Positions 14,459-22,561 of a DNA stretch of 39,133 nt are shown here, one piece after another. Below the pieces are notes generated by a model, which did no database searches, was not told the DNA's origin, and saw only the letters and a list, made by a program, of their open reading frames with translations. Position 1 is the first letter of the stretch; each line of letters begins with the position of its first letter. A program made the position numbers and the translations under genes. Source of the DNA: Fibrobacter sp. UBA4373 (GTDB lineage Bacteria; Fibrobacterota; Fibrobacteria; Fibrobacterales; Fibrobacteraceae); NCBI GenBank assembly GCA_002390045.1, contig DGSB01000034.1:1-39133 (forward strand), given 5' to 3'.

Positions 14459-16612
14459 TTAGCGTTTTATCGCGGTCATGGTGCCCGAAGCCGTGCGAAT
14501 CATATAGACGCCCGCCTTCAAATTCTGAATTTTGAGCGTATGGCCGGAAAGTTTATCTTCGGAAAGCTTACCCGTCCAAACCAAACGGCCATGCAAGTCG
14601 TAAACTCGGGAAATCGAATTCGAAAGCGTTGGCGTATAATTCATTCGGCGTACAGGAATTGAATTCGAACCGCAGCCTGTGGCAATGATTTTAGAAATAT
14701 AAACGCCCAGTCCATCGCTATTGAAGGTAAGCTTACTTGAACCATAAACCGAGCCCGCATCATCCGTTTCGTTTGCAAGGTCAATCGTCGTCGTCACCCA
14801 AGAAGCGCTTCCGCCCTGAACGCCGTACTTGTAATTCACCCATTCCGAACCGCCTGCACCGCCTACGTTCACATAGGTCGTCGTATCGGACATAGAATGC
14901 ATGGTGACTTCAATTGCGGAGCATTCCTGCAAAGCGGAACTTGCGCTCGACGGCAAACTGAAAATCGCATGCTGATAACCGCAGTCGCTTTGGGCGCAAC
15001 CAGCCAAAGGCACAATCGCATAACCCGAAGTTCCATCGAGAGCCGTAGAACCGTAAGAAACCGCCGTCAAAGATTCGTCGCTAGACCAGTTCGAAACATC
15101 TGTCGTTTCGCTGTAATCGACAAGCACGAGCGTATCCGAAGAAACCGGTTCTACATAGCTTTCATCCGTCGTTTCGTCTTCGCAAGTCGTCACCGTCGCT
15201 TCCGCAGCGCCTTTCACCAAAACAAGAGTCGTTACGGAACGCGCCGGCAGAACAAAGCAGCTCGAAAGGGTAATGCTCTTGCTCTTAAAGCCGTTTTCCT
15301 TGGACTGCACCGCATAAGCTGTGCCGTATCCCGAAACGCTCGGGCGGTCAAGCGTCAAAGCTGTCGACCCGGAATTTGTCAAGACCACCGAAATGGAATC
15401 CGCATCTTCGCTCATAAAGGCGACTGTTTTCAAAGCGCTCTCATCGGAAGAAGTGGAAATCACCTTCCAACCCGGATTCACAAACTTGGAATAGTGACGT
15501 AGCGCATGATATTCCGGGCTAATCGTAATTTCATCTGCCGTACAATTTCCCCAGCCCTGGGTGCAAACGCCAATCAGCTGCCCCTTGCCTTCACCCCAGA
15601 AAAGTTCCCACGCAATGTAGCCATTCAATTTTCCTGCAGTAAAGCCGACCTGCATAATATGCGCAAGGCCCACCATGTAAGATTCTACGCCGTTTTCTTC
15701 CATGGAGCAGAATTCCGTCATGATGATCGGTTTCGTATCCGAGCCGTAAGCGCTTGCGATCGACGTCATCGCCGAACGAAAGTTTTCCGGATTCATATAA
15801 TTGGCCAAAGAATTATCGTTGCCGTTTCCCGCATGATACAGGTGGTATGCATAACCGCCGAGCTTGCTATCATCCAAAGCGTTCATGTAACTTTGGAAAT
15901 TGTTGTAACCAATACCAAGAGGTTCCGGCCCCACGATCGTCGGTGCGTTCGAAAGCGTCGAAAGAGAATCATAAATGGCGTTCAGCGCTTGCGCATAGCC
16001 TGCGCGTTTAGAAGTTTCGCTCGGCGCAAAGAGAGTTTCTTCATATTTCGCAAACATATCCGGTTCATTCTGAAAACTGATGAAATCCGGAGCGATCCCA
16101 GCTGCCGCATATTTTTGATAGGAAGCTTTCCACCAATGGGCAAAATCTCCATAAGCGTAGTTGCCATACTTGTCGGAAGAGGAAGTCTTCAACGTCGCCT
16201 TCGAAGAATCCACTCCCGCATCGCTTCCGTTAAGGCTTTCGCTGGGTTTTAATTCACTGGGAGCGGACCAACTCGACATCAAAACCTTCATATGGTTTCC
16301 AAGCCGAGTTTTTCCAGCTTGTATAATCGTCTTGTCATTGTCCAAGCTGGCATTTGTATCCTGAAGCCAGTTCCCCACGCGGAGCAGCGAAAGGTTCAAG
16401 CCTGTAAAAGCCGTATCATAAAGGGCTTCTTGCGTTGTCGAGCCTAGAGCCGTAATCCAATTTTGGTAATAAACACTTCCACCGCCAAAACCAAGGATTT
16501 TCTGTTTTGCCTCTGACGGATTGACATCAACCGTTGCCGCAGATGCAATTCCCGCAGCTACTCCAACCGTTACCGAAAACACAGCCAGCGCCGAAAAAAT
16601 TTTTCTCGCCAT
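14459..16612 (-). CDS. Secreted GH30 (glucurono)xylanase with C-terminal binding and sorting domains
   Basis: A 717-residue secreted enzyme. Signal peptide residues 1-25 (cut near ASA/AT). The GH30 catalytic domain spans about 28-475: acid/base Glu183 in FISFQNEPDM and nucleophile Glu300 in IIMTEFCS, with the C-terminal side beta-sandwich (VVLTNSGSTALTLDRPS). The pattern resembles subfamily 8, endo-xylanases that recognise methylglucuronic acid side chains. A Thr/Glu/Asp-rich linker leads to a beta-sandwich region (about 500-650) that may bind carbohydrate. The last 50 residues (VYDLHGRLVW, LKAGVYMIRT, ending AIKR) look like a type IX secretion sorting domain. AAAGGAG stands 6 nt before the ATG. 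Exact xylan specificity is inferred. Confidence 0.9.
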   Translation of the reverse strand: MARKIFSALAVFSVTVGVAAGIASAATVDVNPSEAKQKILGFGGGSVYYQNWITALGSTTQEALYDTAFTGLNLSLLRVGNWLQDTNASLDNDKTIIQAGKTRLGNHMKVLMSSWSAPSELKPSESLNGSDAGVDSSKATLKTSSSDKYGNYAYGDFAHWWKASYQKYAAAGIAPDFISFQNEPDMFAKYEETLFAPSETSKRAGYAQALNAIYDSLSTLSNAPTIVGPEPLGIGYNNFQSYMNALDDSKLGGYAYHLYHAGNGNDNSLANYMNPENFRSAMTSIASAYGSDTKPIIMTEFCSMEENGVESYMVGLAHIMQVGFTAGKLNGYIAWELFWGEGKGQLIGVCTQGWGNCTADEITISPEYHALRHYSKFVNPGWKVISTSSDESALKTVAFMSEDADSISVVLTNSGSTALTLDRPSVSGYGTAYAVQSKENGFKSKSITLSSCFVLPARSVTTLVLVKGAAEATVTTCEDETTDESYVEPVSSDTLVLVDYSETTDVSNWSSDESLTAVSYGSTALDGTSGYAIVPLAGCAQSDCGYQHAIFSLPSSASSALQECSAIEVTMHSMSDTTTYVNVGGAGGSEWVNYKYGVQGGSASWVTTTIDLANETDDAGSVYGSSKLTFNSDGLGVYISKIIATGCGSNSIPVRRMNYTPTLSNSISRVYDLHGRLVWTGKLSEDKLSGHTLKIQNLKAGVYMIRTASGTMTAIKR

Positions 16613-16775
16613 AAATTCTCCTTTGGCTCTAAACTAGGTTATTCCAATTCGAAATGAACTATTGTAAGTTTATGTTAGCCAAAAGAAATCGAAATCCCCT
16701 TCCTTCAAATCAAGGTTTTTCGTTCAAAATTGTATACATTTGAAAGAGAAAACCCTCAATTGGAGATCGTCAACC

Positions 16776-17171
16776 ATGGTAACAGCTCTTGAATTCCTGA
16801 AAAAAGCCGGTGTATTTTACGTCACAACAACCGATGGCAAGCAGCCAAAATGCCGCCCGTTCGGCATTGTCGCCCAACATAACGATCGTTTGTACATCTG
16901 CACCAAAGACGACAAGGAGTGTTACAAGCAGATGATCCAAAACCCTCTCATCGAAATTTGCGCCATGGCAGAAGATGACTGGATTCGCATCACCGGAGAA
17001 ATCGCTCCGGACCCGAGCAAAGAAGCCAAAGCCGCTTTACTGGAGCAGAATCCGTTCGCACAAAAAATCTACTCCATCGACGACCCGCATTTTGCTGTCC
17101 TCTGTTTTAAGAAGGCGACTGCAAACATTTACCAGTCGATTGGACAAATCGTTTCGGTGCCGCTCGTTTAA
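16776..17171 (+). CDS. Pyridoxamine 5'-phosphate oxidase-family FMN-binding split-barrel protein
   Basis: A 131-residue cytosolic protein from the ATG at 16776, with TGGAG 10 nt upstream; a TTG 12 codons earlier is also in frame but lacks a site. It reads as a single split barrel: EFLKKAGVFYVTTTDGKQPKCRPFG, RLYICTKDDKECYKQMIQNPLIEICAM, WIRITGEI and FAVLCFKKATANIY. These are the usual positions of FMN-phosphate contacts in general-stress/NimA-like members. It probably uses a flavin or F420-like cofactor for a small reduction; the substrate is unknown. It is divergent from the xylanase gene, and its stop overlaps the stop of the convergent downstream gene by 2 bases. Confidence 0.85.
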   Translation: MVTALEFLKKAGVFYVTTTDGKQPKCRPFGIVAQHNDRLYICTKDDKECYKQMIQNPLIEICAMAEDDWIRITGEIAPDPSKEAKAALLEQNPFAQKIYSIDDPHFAVLCFKKATANIYQSIGQIVSVPLV

Positions 17172-17995
17172 TTTTCCTTACAGCGGAGTGCAGCCCCCGT
17201 CGCATAGCCCTGGATAAATGCAGGATTTTTCAGGGTGCGACGCAAAAGCTCTTCCAGGGTAAACCGTTTTTTCACATCCTGAACAATGCATTCGCAGACG
17301 GATTTCGACGTAACCACCGTGCAAGAATCCATTAAGAATTTTTCCATTTCCGGCGTGTAATCTTTGGGAATGCACGGCAAAAAAGTTTCCAAGGCGAGCG
17401 AATCGATCAGCTCGCCTTTTTGGTCGATGAGGCTCAAAAGTTTTTCCACGCTGCCATTGGCCACAATTTTTTGGTACGAGCATTCACAAATACTCACCGC
17501 CTGTTTCGATCCGAAGTAAGGGCGAATTCCTACGGCACAATCCGCCACAAACAAGCTTTTATATTCCGGAGATTCAAAAAGCGCACCGAGAATTCCTTCT
17601 GCAAATTCCGCATCGACGCCTAGTTCTTCGAACAAGGCCTTTTCCTTAGCCGAAAGGGGCTCCGATTTTTTGGCATTTTGACTTTCGGCTTCTTCGCTTA
17701 CCGCAAGCGATCCCAGCGATTTTCCAGAACGGATTTGAACGTCACAATCCTGCGACGCCTTTTTGATAAAATCGGCATAGCCTAAATCCGTATGACCTCG
17801 GCGCATTTTCAATTCAATCGCATCAATTTGGGCCTGGGAATATTTCTTCTCGACTTTCGAAAATACACAAGCGCAAAAATGATTCGATGAACCACCTTCT
17901 TCGCAACTCGTGATAAAATTTTCACGGACTTCCGAAGAAAGCGCCGCCAAAGATACGCCCGCACAAACAAAAACAATGCCGATGATGTTTTTCAT
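17168..17995 (-). CDS. Secreted protein with three four-cysteine repeats, unknown function
   Basis: A 275-residue protein from the ATG at 17995 (GGGA site 6 nt upstream; the in-frame extension upstream is poor and would bury the signal peptide). Signal peptide about 1-18. The mature part has twelve cysteines in three copies of the module C-x(8-16)-C-x-C-x(35-40)-C: first Cys31 with CAC and CDV, second with CEC and LPC, third with CEC and RCKEN. Each copy is led by an F-[ILV]-x-[DS]-C type start, and the CxC pair is followed by an amphipathic helix (KVEKKYSQAQID, KKRFTLEELLRR). A Ser/Glu/Lys linker (about 100-125) separates copies one and two. I do not recognise the family. It is downstream of a terminator after the pectate lyase. 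Confidence 0.65.
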   Translation of the reverse strand: MKNIIGIVFVCAGVSLAALSSEVRENFITSCEEGGSSNHFCACVFSKVEKKYSQAQIDAIELKMRRGHTDLGYADFIKKASQDCDVQIRSGKSLGSLAVSEEAESQNAKKSEPLSAKEKALFEELGVDAEFAEGILGALFESPEYKSLFVADCAVGIRPYFGSKQAVSICECSYQKIVANGSVEKLLSLIDQKGELIDSLALETFLPCIPKDYTPEMEKFLMDSCTVVTSKSVCECIVQDVKKRFTLEELLRRTLKNPAFIQGYATGAALRCKEN

Positions 17996-18015
17996 AGTTC
18001 CCAATTTACAAAAGA

Positions 18016-18039
18016 AAGACTCTCCGTTCGGAGAGTCTT
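18016..18039 (-). terminator. Rho-independent terminator after the pectate lyase gene
   Basis: AAGACTCTCCG-TT-CGGAGAGTCTT is a perfect 11-bp stem. On the minus strand it is followed by TTCTTTTG, a modest T-rich tract. It lies 27 bp after the pectate lyase stop and 21 bp before the start of the cysteine-repeat gene, so that gene needs read-through or a promoter inside this short gap. Confidence 0.8.
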
Positions 18040-18065
18040 CCTTGGTTTTGGTTGTGAGTTGTTGA

Positions 18066-19916
18066 TTATTCCACATTTACTCGGCGAGAGAAATTCAAAC
18101 CGGCCCCGCGGACATTCAAATAATAGGTTCCAGAAGAAATCTTTCCACGGGAAATATTTACCGCATTGGAGCCCGCATTCGCCTTCACACGTTCCGAATG
18201 CACAGCAATGCCCATTGCATTCAGCAGCGTCACCTGCACAATTCCAGAGCGTTCCACGGTAAAGCGAAGAGTCGAAGTCGAAGAAATGACAGCCGGAGAA
18301 AGCGACACCTGCGATTTCAAAGACTGAACCTGGGCAATCGCCGTTTTTTCATCTTCATCGACAGGATCTTCCGTTCCAATTTCTTTGATTTCACTGCTCG
18401 AAGAAATCGCGACTTCGCTACTGGACGAAACCGTTTCGGAACTGCTAGAGAAAACCGTTTCGGAACTGCTGGAAGAGACCTTTTCAGAACTGCTAGACGA
18501 AACCGTCGAAGTGGCCGCAGTCACTGTAATCGTTCCCGTCTTGGATGCGTTCGTCGTAGCGCCTGTCGTCGTGACCGTGAACGAATAGCTTCCCACCGCT
18601 GCCGTCGCGGAAACCGTGCCCGAAATCGTAAAGTCCGAACCCGAAAGCGTTCCCGTTAAACCATCCGGAAGGCCCGTCACCGTTGCACCCGTTGCATTAG
18701 CAATCGTGTAATAGAAGCTCGCAATAGATTCCCCCTGAGCCACGGTCTGCGTTGCAGAGCCCGAACCATGCTTTGTGAGTGTCGCCGTACCGCTTACCGC
18801 AGCCGAGCTCGAAGAATTGCTCGAAGAAGAAACACTCGAAGAGGAAATGCTCGAAGAAGAATTTGCAGACGAAGAACTTGCCGGCGTCACGACAGTCGAA
18901 GATCCCGGATCCGGAAGAGTTGCTCCCGCATAAAGTTGAATGGAATCGCGAAGGGCATAAGCCTTGGCCTGCGTACTTACGTCGGTAATGCTCATGCTGT
19001 AAGTCGGGGTAAAGGCGCTCGCATTCGTGCCGCTACCGGAATTTCCGCTTGTATTTTCCGTATAGTTGCCATTCGAATAAACCGCAGTATAATCCCCTTC
19101 ATAAAGGTCAATCGGTTTATTCACACCGATGAACACATTCCCTTCTACACGGAGATCCGCTTTGTATGCAGCACGCACGCAGTGGCTTGCGTCATCGCTA
19201 TCAAAGAGGTTGTTCGCCACATGAACCTGGCCAAAACGGACACGCGGCATACGTTCCTTCGATCCATCCGCCCACCAGTTGTGATGCATGGTAGTTTTAA
19301 GCTTTCCGGAATCCGAAGTTTTCGAATCGCTATTTCCAATGAGGTTGCTGAACTGGTGCTCGCTAGAGGCGCTTGTATAATGGAACTTGCTCCATGAAAT
19401 CGTCACGTAGTTTGCGCCATTGATCACATCCAGGTTTCCGTCTTCACCATCGTAAACTTCGACGTGGTCAATCCAAACACGGGTTCCCCCTTGAACGTGC
19501 ATGCAGTCACCGGCATCCTTATCGACGGCGCCCGCCCCTTTCACGATAATGTTTCGGATAATGACATTATCGCCCTTGATATTCAAGACAGTATTATCTT
19601 CGTTCGTCGTACCGGTATAAGTCTGCGCAAGGATCGCTCCCTGGTAGCCATAAATCGTGACGTTCGAACCCACTTCAATTGCATCCTTGGAAGGAACGGT
19701 ATAAGTTCCCGGCTTCACGTAGATCGTGTAACCGCCAGCTTCTGCATACTTGCGCAAGTCGCTGACATTGCTCACGGTGACCGTGGTTTTACCCGCACCT
19801 CCCGTGGTGCCTCCATTTTGAGTCGCCCATCCCGCCATCGGAAGATCCGGCGCGGTGATCGCAAAGGCTCCTGTTGCAAGGAATGCACCTGCGAAAATCA
19901 ATTGCGTTGTTCTCAT
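18066..19916 (-). CDS. Secreted PL1 pectate lyase with Ser-rich linkers, Ig-like and sorting domains
   Basis: A 616-residue protein from the ATG at 19916 (AAAGGGTGG upstream; the 14-codon extension has no site). Signal peptide 1-19. The PL1 parallel beta-helix spans about 20-335: WIDHVEVYDGEDGNLDV holds Ca2+-binding Asp residues (151-163 region), and RMPRVRFG (222-229) holds the catalytic Arg and the R-x-P-x-x-R signature. A Ser-rich linker (346-375), an Ig-like domain (about 376-468) and a second Ser/Glu linker made of 8-residue repeats follow. The last 70 residues (RFTVERSGIVQVTLLNAMG, SGTYYLNVRG) look like a type IX sorting domain. It cleaves homogalacturonan by beta-elimination outside the cell. 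Linkers of this style are common in Fibrobacter enzymes. Confidence 0.92.
   Translation of the reverse strand: MRTTQLIFAGAFLATGAFAITAPDLPMAGWATQNGGTTGGAGKTTVTVSNVSDLRKYAEAGGYTIYVKPGTYTVPSKDAIEVGSNVTIYGYQGAILAQTYTGTTNEDNTVLNIKGDNVIIRNIIVKGAGAVDKDAGDCMHVQGGTRVWIDHVEVYDGEDGNLDVINGANYVTISWSKFHYTSASSEHQFSNLIGNSDSKTSDSGKLKTTMHHNWWADGSKERMPRVRFGQVHVANNLFDSDDASHCVRAAYKADLRVEGNVFIGVNKPIDLYEGDYTAVYSNGNYTENTSGNSGSGTNASAFTPTYSMSITDVSTQAKAYALRDSIQLYAGATLPDPGSSTVVTPASSSSANSSSSISSSSVSSSSNSSSSAAVSGTATLTKHGSGSATQTVAQGESIASFYYTIANATGATVTGLPDGLTGTLSGSDFTISGTVSATAAVGSYSFTVTTTGATTNASKTGTITVTAATSTVSSSSSEKVSSSSSETVFSSSSETVSSSSEVAISSSSEIKEIGTEDPVDEDEKTAIAQVQSLKSQVSLSPAVISSTSTLRFTVERSGIVQVTLLNAMGIAVHSERVKANAGSNAVNISRGKISSGTYYLNVRGAGLNFSRRVNVE
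18400..18507. repeat. 24-bp tandem repeats encoding Ser/Glu linker
   Basis: Four full units and one partial unit of a 24-bp repeat (plus-strand form close to GACGAAACCGTTTCGGAACT plus GCTA). Two central copies (18424-18471) differ at few positions; the outer copies have diverged more. They encode the octad S-S-S-S-S/V-E-T/V-V of the second linker of the pectate lyase. Copy number may vary by slippage. Confidence 0.8.
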
Positions 19917-19940
19917 AATTCCACCCTTTCCACTTTTTGA

Positions 19941-19960
19941 TTTTGAGAATGTTCTCAAAA
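19941..19960. promoter_or_regulatory. Perfect 20-bp palindrome in the pectate lyase leader
   Basis: TTTTGAGAATGTTCTCAAAA: two 9-bp arms around a 2-bp centre. It is 25 bp upstream of the pectate lyase ATG and downstream of a weak promoter candidate (TTGCGT/TATAGA on the minus strand at 19996-20001 and 19975-19980, spacer 15). The right arm TGTTCTCAAAA recurs exactly at 20116-20126. The arrangement suggests a dimeric repressor site plus an upstream half-site; an RNA hairpin is an alternative. Confidence 0.6.
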
Positions 19961-20115
19961 TTCCTGAGAAAGAATCTATACCATTCTGAAACTTTACGCA
20001 ATATATTTTTTCAAACCTTTTCTACAAATAGTCACAAAACGTTTATTTTACGCAAATTTTAACATTTTGTTATGTAAAATTTACACAATAAGAATTATTC
20101 CGAACACCGTTCAAA

Positions 20116-20126
20116 TGTTCTCAAAA
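20116..20126. promoter_or_regulatory. Second copy of the palindrome half-site
   Basis: TGTTCTCAAAA is identical to the right arm of the 19941-19960 palindrome, about 165 bp upstream of it. It is preceded by TTCAAA, so only a weak opposite arm exists. It lies at the far end of the AT-rich intergenic region (19917-20152) and could be an auxiliary operator for looping. Confidence 0.4.
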
Positions 20127-20152
20127 ATCACAAAGTACACAAAATATTCGGT

Positions 20153-21862
20153 CTAAGGCTTCGGCGGGTTTTCAAAACGGAGCAGCGCCGCCGCAATTTC
20201 CTGTTCCCGCGGAAGTTCCGAATCTTTGGAAAATCCTTGCGGAAGCCTGCGGAATCCCACGTTCTGAATTTGAGCGTAGAGTTTATGAATCGCTTCATTC
20301 GTCGGAAGCCCTTCCACGTTCTGGAGCATGTTCAACAGGAACAGCCCTAGACCGCTGAGTTCTGCCGTACGGGCCGTCGGGAAAAGCGCCCGCAGATCCG
20401 CCGTAATATAGCCGATTGTAAGTTCCGTTCCGCGCAAGCGAATTTTCACCTGGCGTTCCTGCGCAGTACGCGTTTTCACGCCACCGACGAGATCTTCCGA
20501 AAGCGCCGGGAACGGTCTGCATTTGAAATCTCCAAACGGAGGAAGCTTTTGGAGCGGAGCCTGCTCTGCAGAAGCGGCGGCGATTTCCTTCGCCTTCGCC
20601 GTTTCATCGACCGGTTCGTAATTTTTCATCACGAGGACTGTATCGGCCACATTCAAATAATCCCCGCAGGCGCCGACCACAAGCACCAGGTTCACGCCGA
20701 GCCTTTTCAATTCTTCGGCACGATCCGAAAGAGGAATCAAGGGTTCATCCTTTTCCCCGACCAGCGAACGCATACGCGCATCGCGAATAAGGAAGTTCAC
20801 CGCCGACGCATCTTCATCGATATAAAGCGTTTTCGACCCGAATTCAAGCGCTTCCATGACATTCGCCGCTTCGCTCGTAGAACCGGAAGCGGAACGCGTC
20901 TCAAACTTTTCCGTGGAAACGCCAAAAGGAAGTTCGCGCACAAACGGCGCAATCCGAGTCCCTTTGACAATGCGGCCCGGTTCCGCAGCAATGCGCATGG
21001 CCGTCGGGTCTGTCACAATCCATTCACGACCGTCGCCAAGAACGTGCGGAACAACGGAGCTTTCCAGCGCCGAAAGAAGCGTGGATTTTCCGTGATACGC
21101 ACCGCCTGCAATAATCGTAATGCCTTTCGGAATCGCCATGCCCGAAATCTTTTTTCCGCAGGCTTCAAAGGTTTGCAAAAGTTCCTTCGGCGATTCAAAC
21201 GGGACCGCGTCTTTTTTCGGGAGATCGCTCGATCCGGATTCGCGCGGTAGGATCGCTCCATTCGGAACGAAAGCGACGAAGCCCTTTTGCAAAAGCTCCG
21301 ACAGGAGCGCTTCACGAATTTCGAGCGATTCGATATTCTTCAAAGCCTCCGCACATTCCGCATCGGAATTCAAATAAAGGGTCATCAACAGGTCCGGAAT
21401 CGTAGCCGTCAAAAGGTCCGCGGCAGCCGGCACATCGATAATACGCTTATCGCCCGGAAGCTCCACCGAAAGCATCACTTCCACAACCGCCTTGCCTCCG
21501 TTTTCCGAAGGTCCACCGACCCAAAGCGCATTGCGCACGAGAACTTCTTCGCCCGGGGCCAAAACGTGGATCGGGAATTTTTCTTCTTCCGAACGCTTTT
21601 CGACTTCCGCGCTGAGCTTGCGCAGCAAGTAGTCCGCCAAGGCCAAACGTTTCACGGGAGAATTTCCCCATTCCGCCGGAATGCCAAGAATTTCTATCGG
21701 AGCGGTCAATTTGAGACGCGACGCCGGAGCATACGGGTCTCCCTGCACATGGACAAATTCCATGTCGAAATCGCCAAAATTCCAAGTTTTTCCGGTAAGG
21801 CTCTTGTACAAGCCATAACTTTTTCCGGTAAAAGTGCGCAATTTTTGATAAAGTTCTTTCAT
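20153..21862 (-). CDS. Predicted ABC-class ATPase (COG3044)
   Basis: A 569-residue cytosolic protein of the COG3044 family of single-chain ATPases, a distinct branch of ABC-type ATPases lacking a transporter partner. The N-terminal 230 residues include the family opening (KSYGLYKSLTGKTWNFGDFDMEFVHVQGDPYAPASR, in pieces). The P-loop is AGGAYHGKSTLL (about 252-263), with a matching acidic segment TLYIDEDASAVNFLIRD as Walker B plus glutamate, and a LVLVVGACGDYLNVAD strand further on. The C-terminal helical region contains LSGLGLFLLNMLQ. Function is not established; an RNA- or nucleic acid-related role has been supposed for the family. The start has no clear Shine-Dalgarno. It is divergent from the PEGA gene. 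Confidence 0.85.
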   Translation of the reverse strand: MKELYQKLRTFTGKSYGLYKSLTGKTWNFGDFDMEFVHVQGDPYAPASRLKLTAPIEILGIPAEWGNSPVKRLALADYLLRKLSAEVEKRSEEEKFPIHVLAPGEEVLVRNALWVGGPSENGGKAVVEVMLSVELPGDKRIIDVPAAADLLTATIPDLLMTLYLNSDAECAEALKNIESLEIREALLSELLQKGFVAFVPNGAILPRESGSSDLPKKDAVPFESPKELLQTFEACGKKISGMAIPKGITIIAGGAYHGKSTLLSALESSVVPHVLGDGREWIVTDPTAMRIAAEPGRIVKGTRIAPFVRELPFGVSTEKFETRSASGSTSEAANVMEALEFGSKTLYIDEDASAVNFLIRDARMRSLVGEKDEPLIPLSDRAEELKRLGVNLVLVVGACGDYLNVADTVLVMKNYEPVDETAKAKEIAAASAEQAPLQKLPPFGDFKCRPFPALSEDLVGGVKTRTAQERQVKIRLRGTELTIGYITADLRALFPTARTAELSGLGLFLLNMLQNVEGLPTNEAIHKLYAQIQNVGFRRLPQGFSKDSELPREQEIAAALLRFENPPKP

Positions 21863-21968
21863 TTACTAGTAAAAGTACAATTTACAAGCCCCTTTTTTAC
21901 ATCGACGCCCTCCACCAAGCGCCATTTTCTTTATATCTTAGAAGACGATTTAGAAGGAGTTACTCAAA

Positions 21969-22505
21969 ATGAAATTTCTCTCGAAACTTTTTGCATTCAG
22001 TGCTGTAACGCTCTCGTTCTGCGCCACCGTCGCTATGGCAGAAGAACCTCCTCCTCGTGGACAGCCGGCCAAGGTCACGATCATTACCGAACCGTCTAAC
22101 AGCGAAGTCTACCTCGGCGGCGAACTCCTCGGCAAGAGCCCGATCGAAAATCGCGACGTCCAGTCTGGCCGTTACACGTTGATCGTGGTGGACCAGGGTT
22201 ATGAACTCGTCAACAAGCGCGTGAACATTTGGCCGAACAAGGAAAACAAGTTCACGTTCGGCACGGTGATTCCGAAGGGCCACGTCGAAATCACGACCAA
22301 GCCGGGCAAGTGCTACATCTACGTCGACGGCGATAACGCAGACCGTACCGACGGCGCTCCGCTGACCGTGAACAACCTCGACGCGGGCGACCACCTGCTC
22401 CGCGCAGAATGCAACAACGGTCGCTCGGTGGAACAGCTCGTAAAGATCGAAGGCGAAAAGACCATCAAGGTTCTTCTCGACGCTACCAAAGGCAAAAAGC
22501 ATTAA
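21969..22505 (+). CDS. Secreted PEGA-domain protein
   Basis: A 178-residue protein with a signal peptide (cut near AMA/EE, residue 24) and a GAAGGAG site 8 nt before the ATG. A PEGA domain occupies about 33-100: VTIITEPSNSEVYLGGELLGKSPIE, GRYTLIVVDQGYE, KRVNIWP. A second, PEGA-like copy follows (HVEITTKPGKCYIYVDGDNADRTDGAPLTV, DAGDHLLRAECNNG). PEGA domains are beta-sandwiches of surface or periplasmic proteins that may bind peptidoglycan or polysaccharide; the role here is unknown. It is codon-biased towards C-ending codons (for example AAC, CTC, ACC), suggesting high expression. It is monocistronic: a terminator follows the stop. Confidence 0.8.
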   Translation: MKFLSKLFAFSAVTLSFCATVAMAEEPPPRGQPAKVTIITEPSNSEVYLGGELLGKSPIENRDVQSGRYTLIVVDQGYELVNKRVNIWPNKENKFTFGTVIPKGHVEITTKPGKCYIYVDGDNADRTDGAPLTVNNLDAGDHLLRAECNNGRSVEQLVKIEGEKTIKVLLDATKGKKH

Positions 22506-22527
22506 TCAAAGCTTTTTAAGACGAAAG

Positions 22528-22558
22528 AAAAATCCGTTGCACGTGCAGCGGATTTTTT
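22528..22558. terminator. Bidirectional rho-independent terminator
   Basis: AAAAATCCG pairs with CGGATTTTT around an inner TGCACGTGCA stem, giving a long hairpin flanked by A and T runs. It lies between the convergent stops of the PEGA gene (22505) and the phosphodiesterase gene (22562), serving both. Confidence 0.88.
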
Positions 22559-22561
22559 CAT

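Noticed and set aside
12072..16775. T-box or other riboswitch upstream of gltX or in front of the cysS block
   Set aside because: I looked for T-box type stems and a matching terminator before gltX and cysS; gaps are too short, and the 110 bp before gltX shows only a small CGTT/AACG stem.
18795..18890. CRISPR-like repeats in the Ser-rich part of the pectate lyase
   Set aside because: The repetition is coding (runs of Ser codons), in frame, and without unique spacers.
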